A stretch of 53,319 bases of DNA, from contig JAUYFI010000052.1 in assembly GCA_030691075.1 (NCBI GenBank), positions 1 to 53,319 of the forward strand, in the 5' to 3' direction. Below, piece by piece: positions 19,157-26,733 of this stretch. The translations under genes were made by a program, and so were the position numbers. Numbering within the stretch: position 1 is the first letter of the stretch; the number at the start of each line of letters is the position of its first letter. The stretch comes from Sulfurisoma sp. (lineage in GTDB: Bacteria > Pseudomonadota > Gammaproteobacteria > Burkholderiales > Rhodocyclaceae). A model generated the notes under the pieces. The model made no database searches. It had not been told where the DNA came from and saw nothing but the letters and a program-made list of their open reading frames with translations.

Positions 19157-20410
19157 CGGGATTTGTATTTTTTCGTTGGTGACTTTGCCTTCAAAGCGAC
19201 GAAACCGTGTGAAGAAATCAGCGCCAGTCGTAACGAATAGGTGGGTGAGCGTTACTTGCTTGCCGTCCGTTGTTGCATGGAACATCGCATAGCGGGTATC
19301 GCAATGCCGAGGGTGATGATCGCCAAGTTGACGAATATCGAGAGGTTCTTCACTGCCGGGCAATACCAGTCCTAGATCGATGGTGGGTGAAGTTTGCAGC
19401 TTCACTTCCAATAACTGGTGGCGGATGTCAGGGAACTGTCCCTTGTCTTCGTAATGACTGTATCCCAAACATCCGCAAATCAAACGATGCAGCTCCGCGC
19501 CTCGATTGCGCTCTTGATCCATGCCGGGATCGGCGAACGACAACCCCACCAACGCTGAAAGGCGCTCGAAGATTTTCCGAATCGGCAGCAAACCTCCACT
19601 CTCGGGTTCATCAGTCGGACTGGTCGATTTAGCAATCGTTGCCCCTGATCGTACATGCGGCAACATGGGTGGCGTATCTTGCGCGGAAACAAGTTCATGC
19701 GTGTTAACGCCCGTGGCAAGCGAAGCCTGATATTTTGTGGTGATCGTGCCCGTCGTATCCAGGAGCGCGAGTTCTTGTCCGTTCACCACTTTGACTTTTA
19801 GAACGGTGTCATGGTCGGAGAGTTGGATGATTGCGTAACGCCTGGTGGGTGACAGCTCTTCATTCCAGATTTGCAGGTTGTTCGATTTTTGCGTGTATGT
19901 ATCGAGCTGCTGCCCCGGAAACCGAGGTTGAGTTTTCTTGAAGGATTTCGGAACCGGATAACCAAGAGCTTCGCACACCGCCATCTTCACAACCTTTGAT
20001 CGAGTTCGTAATGCAAGCCCATGCAAATCCAGACCTGACAGCCCCCGGTTGAGCAGTATTTCCAAATGCCGGATAGGTATCCAGAAGCGGGCATCGCCGA
20101 CTTCAATCGGCGAATAGATATCAAAGCCGGACGCATGGATAGCTTTCTTATAATCAACGGTTTTTTTGTGACCATGTTCCGCTCTCGGTGTCAGCAGTTC
20201 CGGGACGCCGACCCCGAGAGCCCGAGCAAGGACTTCGAGCGTGCTGAGAGAAACGTTGCGCTCTTCACGCTCCACCGAACCAATATACGTGCGGTGGAGT
20301 TCGCAAATGCCTGCTAATTCTTCTTGCGATAATCCGTGATCTTTTCGATAAGAGCGGACATTTTTAGCAAGTGTGGCACGCATTAAAGAGCTTGGGATTC
20401 TTGGCATCAT
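19130..20410 (-). CDS. Restriction endonuclease with fused N-terminal Xre-type HTH domain
   Basis: 426 residues. Residues about 10-75 are a Cro/C1-type helix-turn-helix (AKNVRSYRKDHGLSQEELAGICELHRTYIGSVEREERNVSLSTLEVLARALGV), very like the stand-alone controller (C) proteins of Type II systems. The remainder has no name I recognise but contains FPDIRHQLLEVKLQ (Asp328, Glu335, Lys337), a plausible PD-(D/E)xK nuclease site. Convergent placement with the methyltransferase supports a nuclease role. The fusion suggests the nuclease may repress or time its own expression. Several starts are possible (20410, 20407, 20383), none with a good SD. Endonuclease activity is inferred. Confidence 0.75.
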   Translation of the reverse strand: MMPRIPSSLMRATLAKNVRSYRKDHGLSQEELAGICELHRTYIGSVEREERNVSLSTLEVLARALGVGVPELLTPRAEHGHKKTVDYKKAIHASGFDIYSPIEVGDARFWIPIRHLEILLNRGLSGLDLHGLALRTRSKVVKMAVCEALGYPVPKSFKKTQPRFPGQQLDTYTQKSNNLQIWNEELSPTRRYAIIQLSDHDTVLKVKVVNGQELALLDTTGTITTKYQASLATGVNTHELVSAQDTPPMLPHVRSGATIAKSTSPTDEPESGGLLPIRKIFERLSALVGLSFADPGMDQERNRGAELHRLICGCLGYSHYEDKGQFPDIRHQLLEVKLQTSPTIDLGLVLPGSEEPLDIRQLGDHHPRHCDTRYAMFHATTDGKQVTLTHLFVTTGADFFTRFRRFEGKVTNEKIQIPLPGNFFNM

Positions 20411-20491
20411 CGGAATGGTTTAATGGTGGGCGTCATTGTTTCCGACAGATGACTTTGAGGCTACAGACTTTGAGTAGCCAAATTGGGGGGG

Positions 20492-20896
20492 GTGTTTGGG
20501 CGCATCGTCGTGCCCGACGCAGTATGGAAGGAGGTGGTGCAGGATGAGCAGGCCGACCCCGCCGCCCGTGATCTGCCTGCACAGCCTTGACCGGTGCGTG
20601 AAAGCGTGGAAATTTCGCCACGTGTATCTCCCTGGAATCTCGGCGCTGGCGAGACGGCGGTCTTGAGCCTTGCGCTGTCCCACCCGACGCTGCGGGCGGT
20701 GATCGACGATGCCGATGCCCGGCGTTGCGCACGAACGCTCGGCATCTCCATGCTGGGTACTGGCGGGGTATTGCTACTGGCCAAACGTCGCGGCTTGTTG
20801 CCCTCGATAGCTGAGGGGCTGGAGAAATTGCAGCGCGCCGGTTTGTGGCTTTCCGATGATCTCGTCAATCTGCTGAAGGCGCAGGCCGGCGAATAA
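20492..20896 (+). pseudogene. Broken DUF3368 (PIN-like toxin) gene
   Basis: One frame reads VFGRIVVPDAVWKEVVQDEQADPAARDLPAQP, meets a TGA at 20588-20590, and continues in the same frame with GAGETAVLSLALSHPTLRAVIDDADARRCARTLGISMLGTGGVLLLAKRRGLLPSI to the stop at 20896. Both parts match the DUF3368 family in order. The N-terminal ~30 residues with the first catalytic Asp are missing. It is therefore truncated at the 5' end and carries a nonsense codon. It lies between the restriction-modification genes and an hppA fragment. Confidence 0.78.
20637..20660 (+). repeat. Possible copy of the dispersed element (R8) in the DUF3368 remnant
   Basis: ATCTCGGCGCTGGCGAGACG, then GCGG, matches the right 18 bases of the extended element but not the AAAG start. 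It is read as LGAGETA, which is also near the normal family motif (L-x-x-G-E-x-x-A), so this may be coincidence. Confidence 0.35.
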
Positions 20897-20899
20897 TCC

Positions 20900-21390
20900 G
20901 GCTCCTCGCTGATCTCCATCTTCTCCCGTCTGGGCGACGGCATTTTCACCAAGGGCGCCGACGTCGGCGCCGACCTGGTGGGCAAGGTCGAAGCCGACAT
21001 TCCCGAAGATGACCCGCGCAACCCGGCGGTGATCGCCGACAACGTCGGCGACTGCGCCGGCATGGCCGCCGACCTGTTCGAGACCTACGCGGTCACGATG
21101 ATCTCCTGGTGGTGATCACCGAGTACTACACGGCGACCGAATACGCCCCGGTGCGTCACATCGCTCAAGCTTCGACCACCGGCCACGGCACCAACGTCAT
21201 CGCCGGGATCGGCGTCTCGATGCGCTCCACGGCACTGCCGGTGTTGTCCGTCTGCGCGGGCATCTGGGCGTCCTACGTGCTCGGCGGCCTCTACGGCATC
21301 GCCATCGCCGCCACCTCCATGCTGTCGATGGCCGGCATCATCGTCGCGCTCGACGCCTACGGCCCGATCACCGACAACGCCGGCGGCATC
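20900..21390 (+). pseudogene. Two joined middle pieces of a second hppA copy
   Basis: 20900-21098 is nearly identical to hppA 14294-14505, lacking one 12-bp GACAACGTCGGC unit, so DNVGDNVGD is shortened. 21109-21390 matches about 14827-15110. The stretch between them is missing, which removes the continuous frame. The second piece ends abruptly at GGCGGCATC, 2 bp before the pyrD stop codon. In the intact gene these pieces precede the 3' fragment found at 16626-17083, so their order is reversed here. Not functional. Confidence 0.92.
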
Positions 21391-21392
21391 GA

Positions 21393-22406
21393 TCACCGCG
21401 TCGCCGCGACGCATTCCTTGATGAGTTCCGGCCCGCGATAGATCAGGCCGGAATAGATCTGCACCAGCGCGGCGCCGGCGTCGAGCTTGGCTTTCGCGCG
21501 GCCGCCGTCGGTGATGCCGCCGGCGGCGATGATGGGCAGTTCGCCGGCCAGGGCTTTGGCGAGCTTGCGCACGACCTCGGTCGATTTTTCGAACAGCGGC
21601 GCGCCGGAGAGGCCGCCGGTCTCAAAGCCGTGCGGCAGCCCTTCGACGCCCTCGCGCGCGAGCGTGGTGTTGGTGGCGATCACCGCCTCGATGCGGTGGC
21701 GGCGCAGGGCGTCGGCGATGCTGACGATCTGCGCGTCGTCGAGGTCGGGCGCGATCTTCAGCGCCAGCGGGACCAGGCGGCCGTGCTTCTGCGCGAGTTC
21801 CGCCTGGCGCGCCTTGAGCGCGCCGAGCAGGGCGTCGAGCTCGGAGTCGCCCTGCAACTGCCGCAGGTTTTTGGTGTTGGGGCTGGAGATGTTCACCGTG
21901 ACGTAGCTGGCGTGGGCATAGACCTGGTCGAGGCAGGCCAGGTAGTCGTCGGCCGCCTTCTCGATCGGTGTGTCGAAATTCTTGCCGATGTTGATGCCGA
22001 GGATGCCTTTGAATTTCGCTGCCTTGACGTTTTCCACCAGCGCATCGACGCCGTGGTTGTTGAAGCCCATGCGGTTGATGACGCCCATGGCCTCGGGCAG
22101 GCGGAACAGGCGCGGCTTGGGATTGCCGGGCTGCGGCCGTGGCGTGATGGTGCCGATTTCGATGAAGCCGAAGCCCCAGCCGGCCAGAGCAATGATGGCC
22201 TCGCCGTTCTTGTCGAGTCCGGCGGCCAGGCCGACGGGATTGGGGAAGTCGAGGCCCATCACCGTGACCTGGCGCCCCGGCAGCGGGCGTGCGGCGGGAA
22301 TGATGCCGGAGCGGCCCAGCGCCTTCATGCCGGCGATGGATAGCTCGTGGGCGGTTTCGGGGTCGAGGGCGAAGACGAAGGGCTTGAGGAGACAGTAGGG
22401 GAGCAT
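21393..22406 (-). CDS. pyrD: Dihydroorotate dehydrogenase (quinone), class 2
   Basis: 337 residues, full length. It is the membrane-associated flavoenzyme of pyrimidine synthesis that passes electrons to quinone. The N-terminal amphipathic extension ([26 protein letters not shown]) is typical of class 2. It is followed by [19 protein letters not shown], the [23 protein letters not shown] block, VNISSPNT with the class 2 catalytic Ser, and GVSGAPL-type flavin binding (here GGLSGAPL). It is the last gene of fbpC-aat-bpt-pyrD. An hppA fragment has landed immediately past its stop without damaging it. Confidence 0.97.
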   Translation of the reverse strand: MLPYCLLKPFVFALDPETAHELSIAGMKALGRSGIIPAARPLPGRQVTVMGLDFPNPVGLAAGLDKNGEAIIALAGWGFGFIEIGTITPRPQPGNPKPRLFRLPEAMGVINRMGFNNHGVDALVENVKAAKFKGILGINIGKNFDTPIEKAADDYLACLDQVYAHASYVTVNISSPNTKNLRQLQGDSELDALLGALKARQAELAQKHGRLVPLALKIAPDLDDAQIVSIADALRRHRIEAVIATNTTLAREGVEGLPHGFETGGLSGAPLFEKSTEVVRKLAKALAGELPIIAAGGITDGGRAKAKLDAGAALVQIYSGLIYRGPELIKECVAATR

Positions 22407-22424
22407 GAGGGGCAGGAGGCTGGA

Positions 22425-23165
22425 TCAGGAAAAATCGGAGTCGTCGAACTCGTGCCACCTGCCCTGGCGCAGCCCTTCGAGAGGACGGAAGTTGGTCTTG
22501 TAGCCCATCTTGCCGCTGTGGCGGATCCAGTAGCCGAGATAGAGATAAGGCAGGCCGAAGTAGCGGCACTGCGCGATCTGCCACAGCACGGCGAAGGTGC
22601 CGTGGCTGGCGTTGGGGGTGTCGGTATCGTAGAAGGTGTAGACGGACGAGAGCCCGTCGGGGAGCAGGTCGACGATGCCGACCATGCGCAGCACGCCGTC
22701 CTCGCGGAATTCGATCAGCCGGGTGTCGATGTGCGATTGCAGCAGGAAGTGGGCGTACTGGTCGCGGCTATCCTGGTCCATGCCGCCGCCCGAATGGCGC
22801 GCGGCCTGGTAGCGCTGGTAGAGCATGTAGTGCTCGTCGCGGAAGGCCAGCGGCCGCTCGATCGCGGTTAGTCCGGCGTGGCGGGTGAGCGCGCGCCGCT
22901 GGCTGCGGGTGGGCTCGAAGCGCGCCACCGGCACGCGCACCGGCACGCATTCGCGGCAGGCGTCGCAGTGCGGGCGGTAGGTGAGCATGCCGCTGCGGCG
23001 GAACCCGGCGTGCACGAGTTCGCCGTAGGTGGCCGTGTCGATCAGGTGCGTCGGCGTGGCGACCTGCGAGCGGGCGACGCGGCCCGGCAGGTAGGAACAG
23101 CCGTAGGGCGCGGTGGCGTAGAACTGGAGCAGCGGAAACGGTGGCAGGTCGCGCGGATGGGTCAC
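22425..23165 (-). CDS. bpt: Aspartate/glutamate leucyltransferase (bacterial R-transferase-like)
   Basis: 246 residues. It adds Leu from Leu-tRNA to proteins with N-terminal Asp or Glu, making N-degrons for ClpAP. The N-terminal Cys motif is [18 protein letters not shown], and [14 protein letters not shown] is present. The GNAT-like C-terminal half includes [19 protein letters not shown] and [24 protein letters not shown]. The start overlaps the aat stop by 4 nt, so the two N-degron transferases are translationally coupled. Confidence 0.96.
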   Translation of the reverse strand: MTHPRDLPPFPLLQFYATAPYGCSYLPGRVARSQVATPTHLIDTATYGELVHAGFRRSGMLTYRPHCDACRECVPVRVPVARFEPTRSQRRALTRHAGLTAIERPLAFRDEHYMLYQRYQAARHSGGGMDQDSRDQYAHFLLQSHIDTRLIEFREDGVLRMVGIVDLLPDGLSSVYTFYDTDTPNASHGTFAVLWQIAQCRYFGLPYLYLGYWIRHSGKMGYKTNFRPLEGLRQGRWHEFDDSDFS

Positions 23166-23878
23166 GGTGCGCTCCTGTAGGCATCGCGTACCGCATCCGC
23201 CGGCCAGCGGCCGGGCGCGTCGCCTGTCGCCGTCAGTTCAGCGAGGCGGGCGACGAAGTCGCGACGCGGGATCGGGCGGGCGCCGAGGGAGGCCAAGTGT
23301 GCGGTTTCCATCTGGCAGTCGATTATGCCGAAACCGCGGCGGCGCAGGTGGACGCATAAGTGCGCCAGGGCGATCTTCGAGGCATCGGTGGCGCGCGCGA
23401 ACATCGACTCGCCGTAGAAGGCGCGGCCGATGGCTACACCGTAGAGCCCGCCGGCGAGCTCGCCGTCGATCCAGGTCTCGACGCTGTGGGCATGGCCGAG
23501 ATCAAACAGGCGGCGGTAGGCGGCCTGCATTTCGGCGCTGATCCAGGTGCCGGCCTGGCCGTCCCGCGGGGCCGTGGCGCAGGCGGCGGCGACCTCGGCG
23601 AATGCCGTGTCGAGGCGCACCTCGCAGGCCTTGTTGCGCAGCACCTTGGCCAGGGCGCGGCTGATCCTGAGCTCCTCCGGAAACAGCACCATGCGCGGGT
23701 CGGGGCTCCACCAGAGGATGGGTTCACCGGCCGAAAACCACGGGAAGATGCCGCGCGCGTAGGCGGCGACGAGGCGTTGCGGCGAGAGGTCGCCGCCGGC
23801 GGCGAGCAGCCCGTTGGGTTCGGCCAGCGCGGTTTCGACCGGCGGAAAGACGAGCTCCGGCGGCAGCCAGGGAATCAC
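23162..23878 (-). CDS. aat: Leucyl/phenylalanyl-tRNA--protein transferase
   Basis: 238 residues from GTG at 23878, overlapping the fbpC stop by 4 nt. It transfers Leu or Phe to N-terminal Arg/Lys for the N-degron pathway. The family blocks are all present: [67 protein letters not shown], and a C-terminal [21 protein letters not shown]. The GTG start fits the family N-terminus ([12 protein letters not shown]). Confidence 0.96.
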   Translation of the reverse strand: MIPWLPPELVFPPVETALAEPNGLLAAGGDLSPQRLVAAYARGIFPWFSAGEPILWWSPDPRMVLFPEELRISRALAKVLRNKACEVRLDTAFAEVAAACATAPRDGQAGTWISAEMQAAYRRLFDLGHAHSVETWIDGELAGGLYGVAIGRAFYGESMFARATDASKIALAHLCVHLRRRGFGIIDCQMETAHLASLGARPIPRRDFVARLAELTATGDAPGRWPADAVRDAYRSAP

Positions 23879-24915
23879 TGTTTGAACGCGACGACGTGAT
23901 CCACGGCGAGGCGGATGCCGATTTTCTCGCCGATGGCGTGGTTGTGGTGCGAGGGCACCAGCGAGAGCACGCGCGCGCCGGAGGACAGCTTCAGCGTGTA
24001 CAGGAACTCGGCGCCGCGGAAAGTCTTCTTCTCGACCTCGGCGACGACTTCCGAGGCGTCGTCGTGCGCCACGTCGTCGGGCCGCAGCAGCACGTCGAGG
24101 CGACAGCCCGGCGCGCATTCCAGCGGCACGTCGCTATCGAGCAGGCCGAGTTCGACGCGGACCGTGCCGGCACTGGCGACCTCGCCCGGCACGAACACGC
24201 CCTGGCCGACGAAATCGGCGACGTAGCGCGTCGCCGGACGGTGGTAAAGCGAATAGGGCGTGTCCCACTGCTCGATGCGGCCGCGATGCATGATGCCGAC
24301 GACATCGGCGACGGCGAAGGCCTCGTGCTGGTCGTGGGTGACGAGGATGGCCGTGGTGCCGCTCTGCTTGATAATCTCGCGCACCTCGAGCGAGAGGCGT
24401 TCCCGCAGTTCGACGTCGAGGTTGGAAAAGGGCTCGTCGAGCAGCAGCAGATGCGGGCGCGGCGCCAGCGCGCGAGCCAGCGCGACGCGCTGCTGCTGGC
24501 CGCCGGAGAGTTCGTGCGGAAACTTGCCGCCGTGGCCGGCGAGGCCGACGATGTCGAGCAGTTCCTCGACGCATTGCCGTCCCGCCAGCGCCGACTTTTC
24601 ACGCAGACCGAAAGCGACGTTGTCGCCGACCGAGAGGTGAGGGAACAGGGCGTAGTCCTGGAACACCATGCCGATGTGGCGCTGCTCCGGCGGCAACTGC
24701 CGTTGCGGGCTGCCGACCGTTACGCCGCGCAGTTGAATGGTTCCCGCGGAGGGCTGCTCGAAGCCGGCGATGAGCCGCAGCACCGTGGTTTTGCCGCAGC
24801 CCGAGGCGCCCAGCAGGCAGCCGATCTCACCCTCGTCGAGCGAGATGGACAAGTTGTCCACGATGGTCTGACGGCCGTAGGCGTGACTGACGCGATCGAG
24901 TTGCAGTAGGGACAT
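23875..24915 (-). CDS. fbpC: Ferric iron ABC transporter ATP-binding protein
   Basis: 346 residues from the ATG at 24915 ([14 protein letters not shown]). Walker A is [10 protein letters not shown], the Q-loop is [11 protein letters not shown], the signature is [15 protein letters not shown], Walker B is [12 protein letters not shown], and the switch His is in [11 protein letters not shown]-terminal regulatory OB-like (TOBE) region follows. It powers Fe3+ import through the permease encoded divergently at 24969. A perfect dispersed 16-mer is read KSALAG in the helical domain after NVAFGLRE. A Fur-box-like palindrome sits just upstream. It is the first gene of the fbpC-aat-bpt-pyrD chain. Confidence 0.93.
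   Translation of the reverse strand: MSLLQLDRVSHAYGRQTIVDNLSISLDEGEIGCLLGASGCGKTTVLRLIAGFEQPSAGTIQLRGVTVGSPQRQLPPEQRHIGMVFQDYALFPHLSVGDNVAFGLREKSALAGRQCVEELLDIVGLAGHGGKFPHELSGGQQQRVALARALAPRPHLLLLDEPFSNLDVELRERLSLEVREIIKQSGTTAILVTHDQHEAFAVADVVGIMHRGRIEQWDTPYSLYHRPATRYVADFVGQGVFVPGEVASAGTVRVELGLLDSDVPLECAPGCRLDVLLRPDDVAHDDASEVVAEVEKKTFRGAEFLYTLKLSSGARVLSLVPSHHNHAIGEKIGIRLAVDHVVAFKQ
24577..24600 (-). repeat. Dispersed 16-mer, copy R9 (perfect), in fbpC
   Basis: The minus strand reads GAAAAGTCGGCGCTGGCGGG then ACGG. It is translated EKSALAGR. Confidence 0.92.
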
Positions 24916-24926
24916 GGTATATTTGC

Positions 24927-24945
24927 AATTGAGATTCGTTCTCAA
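24927..24945. promoter_or_regulatory. Fur box: Fur-box-like palindrome between fbpC and fbpB
   Basis: AATTGAGATTCGTTCTCAA contains the inverted repeat TTGAGA-N5-TCTCAA. It closely resembles beta- and gammaproteobacterial Fur sites of the form ATGAGAATCATTCTCAT. It lies 12 bp upstream of the fbpC start and 24 bp before the fbpB start, so it can control both directions. Confidence 0.75.
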
Positions 24946-24968
24946 CTACATTTTACGCTCGATTCCTT

Positions 24969-26630
24969 TTGCAGGCCATCTTGCAGCGTTTTTCGTCCCT
25001 CGTCCTCATTGTCGCCGCCCTGGTCGCGCTGCCCGTATTGTCGGTCGGCGCGAATCTGTTCGCCGGGGGCACCGGCGACACATGGAGCCACCTCGCCGCG
25101 ACGGTGCTGCCCGAGTATGTCGCCAATTCGCTGTGGCTGTGTTTCGGCGTGGCGCTGGGCGTGGGCAGCATGGGCACCACCATGGCGTGGCTGACGGCGA
25201 TGCACGATTTTCCCGGCCGCCGCGTGTTCGATTGGGCGTTGTTGCTGCCGATGGCGATGCCGGCCTATGTGCTGGCCTATACGTATACCGATTTCCTGCA
25301 ATTCGTCGGCCCGGTACAGACCGGGCTGCGCGAGACCTTCGGCTGGACGAAGGCCGACTACTGGTTCCCCGACGTGCGCACGCTGCCCGGCGCCATGGTG
25401 ATGTTTTCCTGCGTGCTCTATCCCTACGTCTACCTGGTGGTGCGCACGGCCTTCCTCGAGCGCGGCAGCGGCATGCTCGAAGCGGCGCGGGTGCTGGGAC
25501 TGTCGCCGTGGCGGGCGTTTTTTCGTGTTTCCCTGCCGCTGGCGCGGCCGGCCATCGCCACCGGCATCGCCCTGGCGCTGATGGAGACGCTGGCCGACTA
25601 TGGCACGGTGGCCTATTTCTCGGTGCCGACCTTCACCACCGGCATCTACCGCGCCTGGTTCTCGCTCGGTGACCGAGTGGCGGCGGCGCAACTGGCGGCG
25701 GGGCTGCTCGGCTTCGTGCTGCTGCTGCTGGCGCTGGAACGCTTTTCGCACGGCCGCGCCCGCTACCACGACACCGGCGGCCGTCGCCGCGCCGCCCACG
25801 GCCGCCGGTTGACCGGCTGGCGCGGCTGGCTGGCCTTCGTCGCCTGCCTGCTGCCGCTCTTGGCCGGCTTCGTGCTGCCGGCCGGGCTGCTGCTGCGCAT
25901 GGCGTTGGGCGAGGTGGAGGGGGAATTTGGCGTGCGCTTCCTGGTGCTGGCGAAGAACAGCTTCGTCCTGGCGAGCCTGTCGGCGCTGCTCGCGGCCGGA
26001 CTGGCGCTGCTGCTGGCCTACGCCGCGCGCCAGTCGGCGCGGGCCGGCGGCATGGGCGCGTTGCTCGCACGCATGGCCAGCCGCCTGGTCGGGTTGGGCT
26101 ATGCCGTGCCCGGATCGGTGATCGCGGTCGGCGTGCTGATCCCGGTCACGCGCCTCGACCACGCGCTGGCCACGCTATGGCAGCAGTTGGGTGGCGCCAA
26201 TCCGGGGCTGATCCTCACCGGCGGCATTGCGGCGCTGGTCTATGCCTACCTAGCGCGCTTCCTGTCGATCGCGCTGCAGACGGTCGAGGCCGGCATCGCC
26301 CGGATCACGCCGAGCATGGACGACGCGGCGCAGAGCCTCGGCTGCGGCCCGGGCGAAACGCTGCGCCGCGTGCATCTGCCGCTGCTGCGCGGCAGCCTCC
26401 TCACCGCCGCGCTGCTGGTGTTCGTCGATGTAATGAAGGAACTGCCGGCAACGCTGGTGATGCGTCCCTTCAATTTCGAGACGCTGGCGACGCAGACCTA
26501 TACGTTGGCCGCCGACGAGCGCCTGGCCGAAGCCTCGATCGCCGCGCTCGCCATCGTCGCCGTCGGCCTGGTGCCCATCATCGTGCTGGCGCGGCAGATC
26601 GCGGCGGGGCGCCAGACGACCGCCTGCTGA
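24969..26630 (+). CDS. fbpB: Ferric iron ABC transporter permease (fused two-domain)
   Basis: 553 residues with about 12 membrane helices in two homologous halves. Each half carries the EAA loop that contacts the ATPase (EAARVLGLSPWRAFFRVSLPLARPAI in the first, DDAAQSLGCGPGETLRRVHLPLLRG in the second). It forms the channel for periplasmic Fe3+, working with FbpC. No good ATG exists at the N-terminus, and TTG at 24969 is the best guess. No periplasmic binding protein (FbpA) gene is in the window, so it must be encoded elsewhere. Confidence 0.92.
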   Translation: MQAILQRFSSLVLIVAALVALPVLSVGANLFAGGTGDTWSHLAATVLPEYVANSLWLCFGVALGVGSMGTTMAWLTAMHDFPGRRVFDWALLLPMAMPAYVLAYTYTDFLQFVGPVQTGLRETFGWTKADYWFPDVRTLPGAMVMFSCVLYPYVYLVVRTAFLERGSGMLEAARVLGLSPWRAFFRVSLPLARPAIATGIALALMETLADYGTVAYFSVPTFTTGIYRAWFSLGDRVAAAQLAAGLLGFVLLLLALERFSHGRARYHDTGGRRRAAHGRRLTGWRGWLAFVACLLPLLAGFVLPAGLLLRMALGEVEGEFGVRFLVLAKNSFVLASLSALLAAGLALLLAYAARQSARAGGMGALLARMASRLVGLGYAVPGSVIAVGVLIPVTRLDHALATLWQQLGGANPGLILTGGIAALVYAYLARFLSIALQTVEAGIARITPSMDDAAQSLGCGPGETLRRVHLPLLRGSLLTAALLVFVDVMKELPATLVMRPFNFETLATQTYTLAADERLAEASIAALAIVAVGLVPIIVLARQIAAGRQTTAC

Positions 26631-26632
26631 AG

Positions 26633-26661
26633 AAAATCGGCACCCCCCCCAAGGGGATTTC
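26633..26661 (+). repeat. AAAATCGGC plus CCCCAAGGGG composite element
   Basis: AAAATCGGCACCCCCCCCAA then GGGGATTTC follows the fbpB stop directly. It combines the left end of the dispersed element (one mismatch) with a CCCCAAGGGG block like that attached to copy R12 at 30440-30482. Confidence 0.5.
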
Positions 26662-26724
26662 GTTCTTGACGTAGCGATTGGCGGCGGTATCGGTGACCAG
26701 GTCGATGTTGTCGAGTTCGAGCAT
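26640..26724 (-). pseudogene. 5' fragment of an unidentified gene downstream of the radical SAM gene
   Basis: From the ATG at 26724 the minus strand reads MLELDNIDLVTDTAANRYVKNEIP, then enters the CCCCAAGGGG element and loses any recognisable sequence. It starts 9 bp after the radical SAM stop, so it was probably the next gene of that operon, truncated when the repeat or the fbp region was joined. The family was not identified. Confidence 0.5.
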
Positions 26725-26733
26725 GGAATGAGG

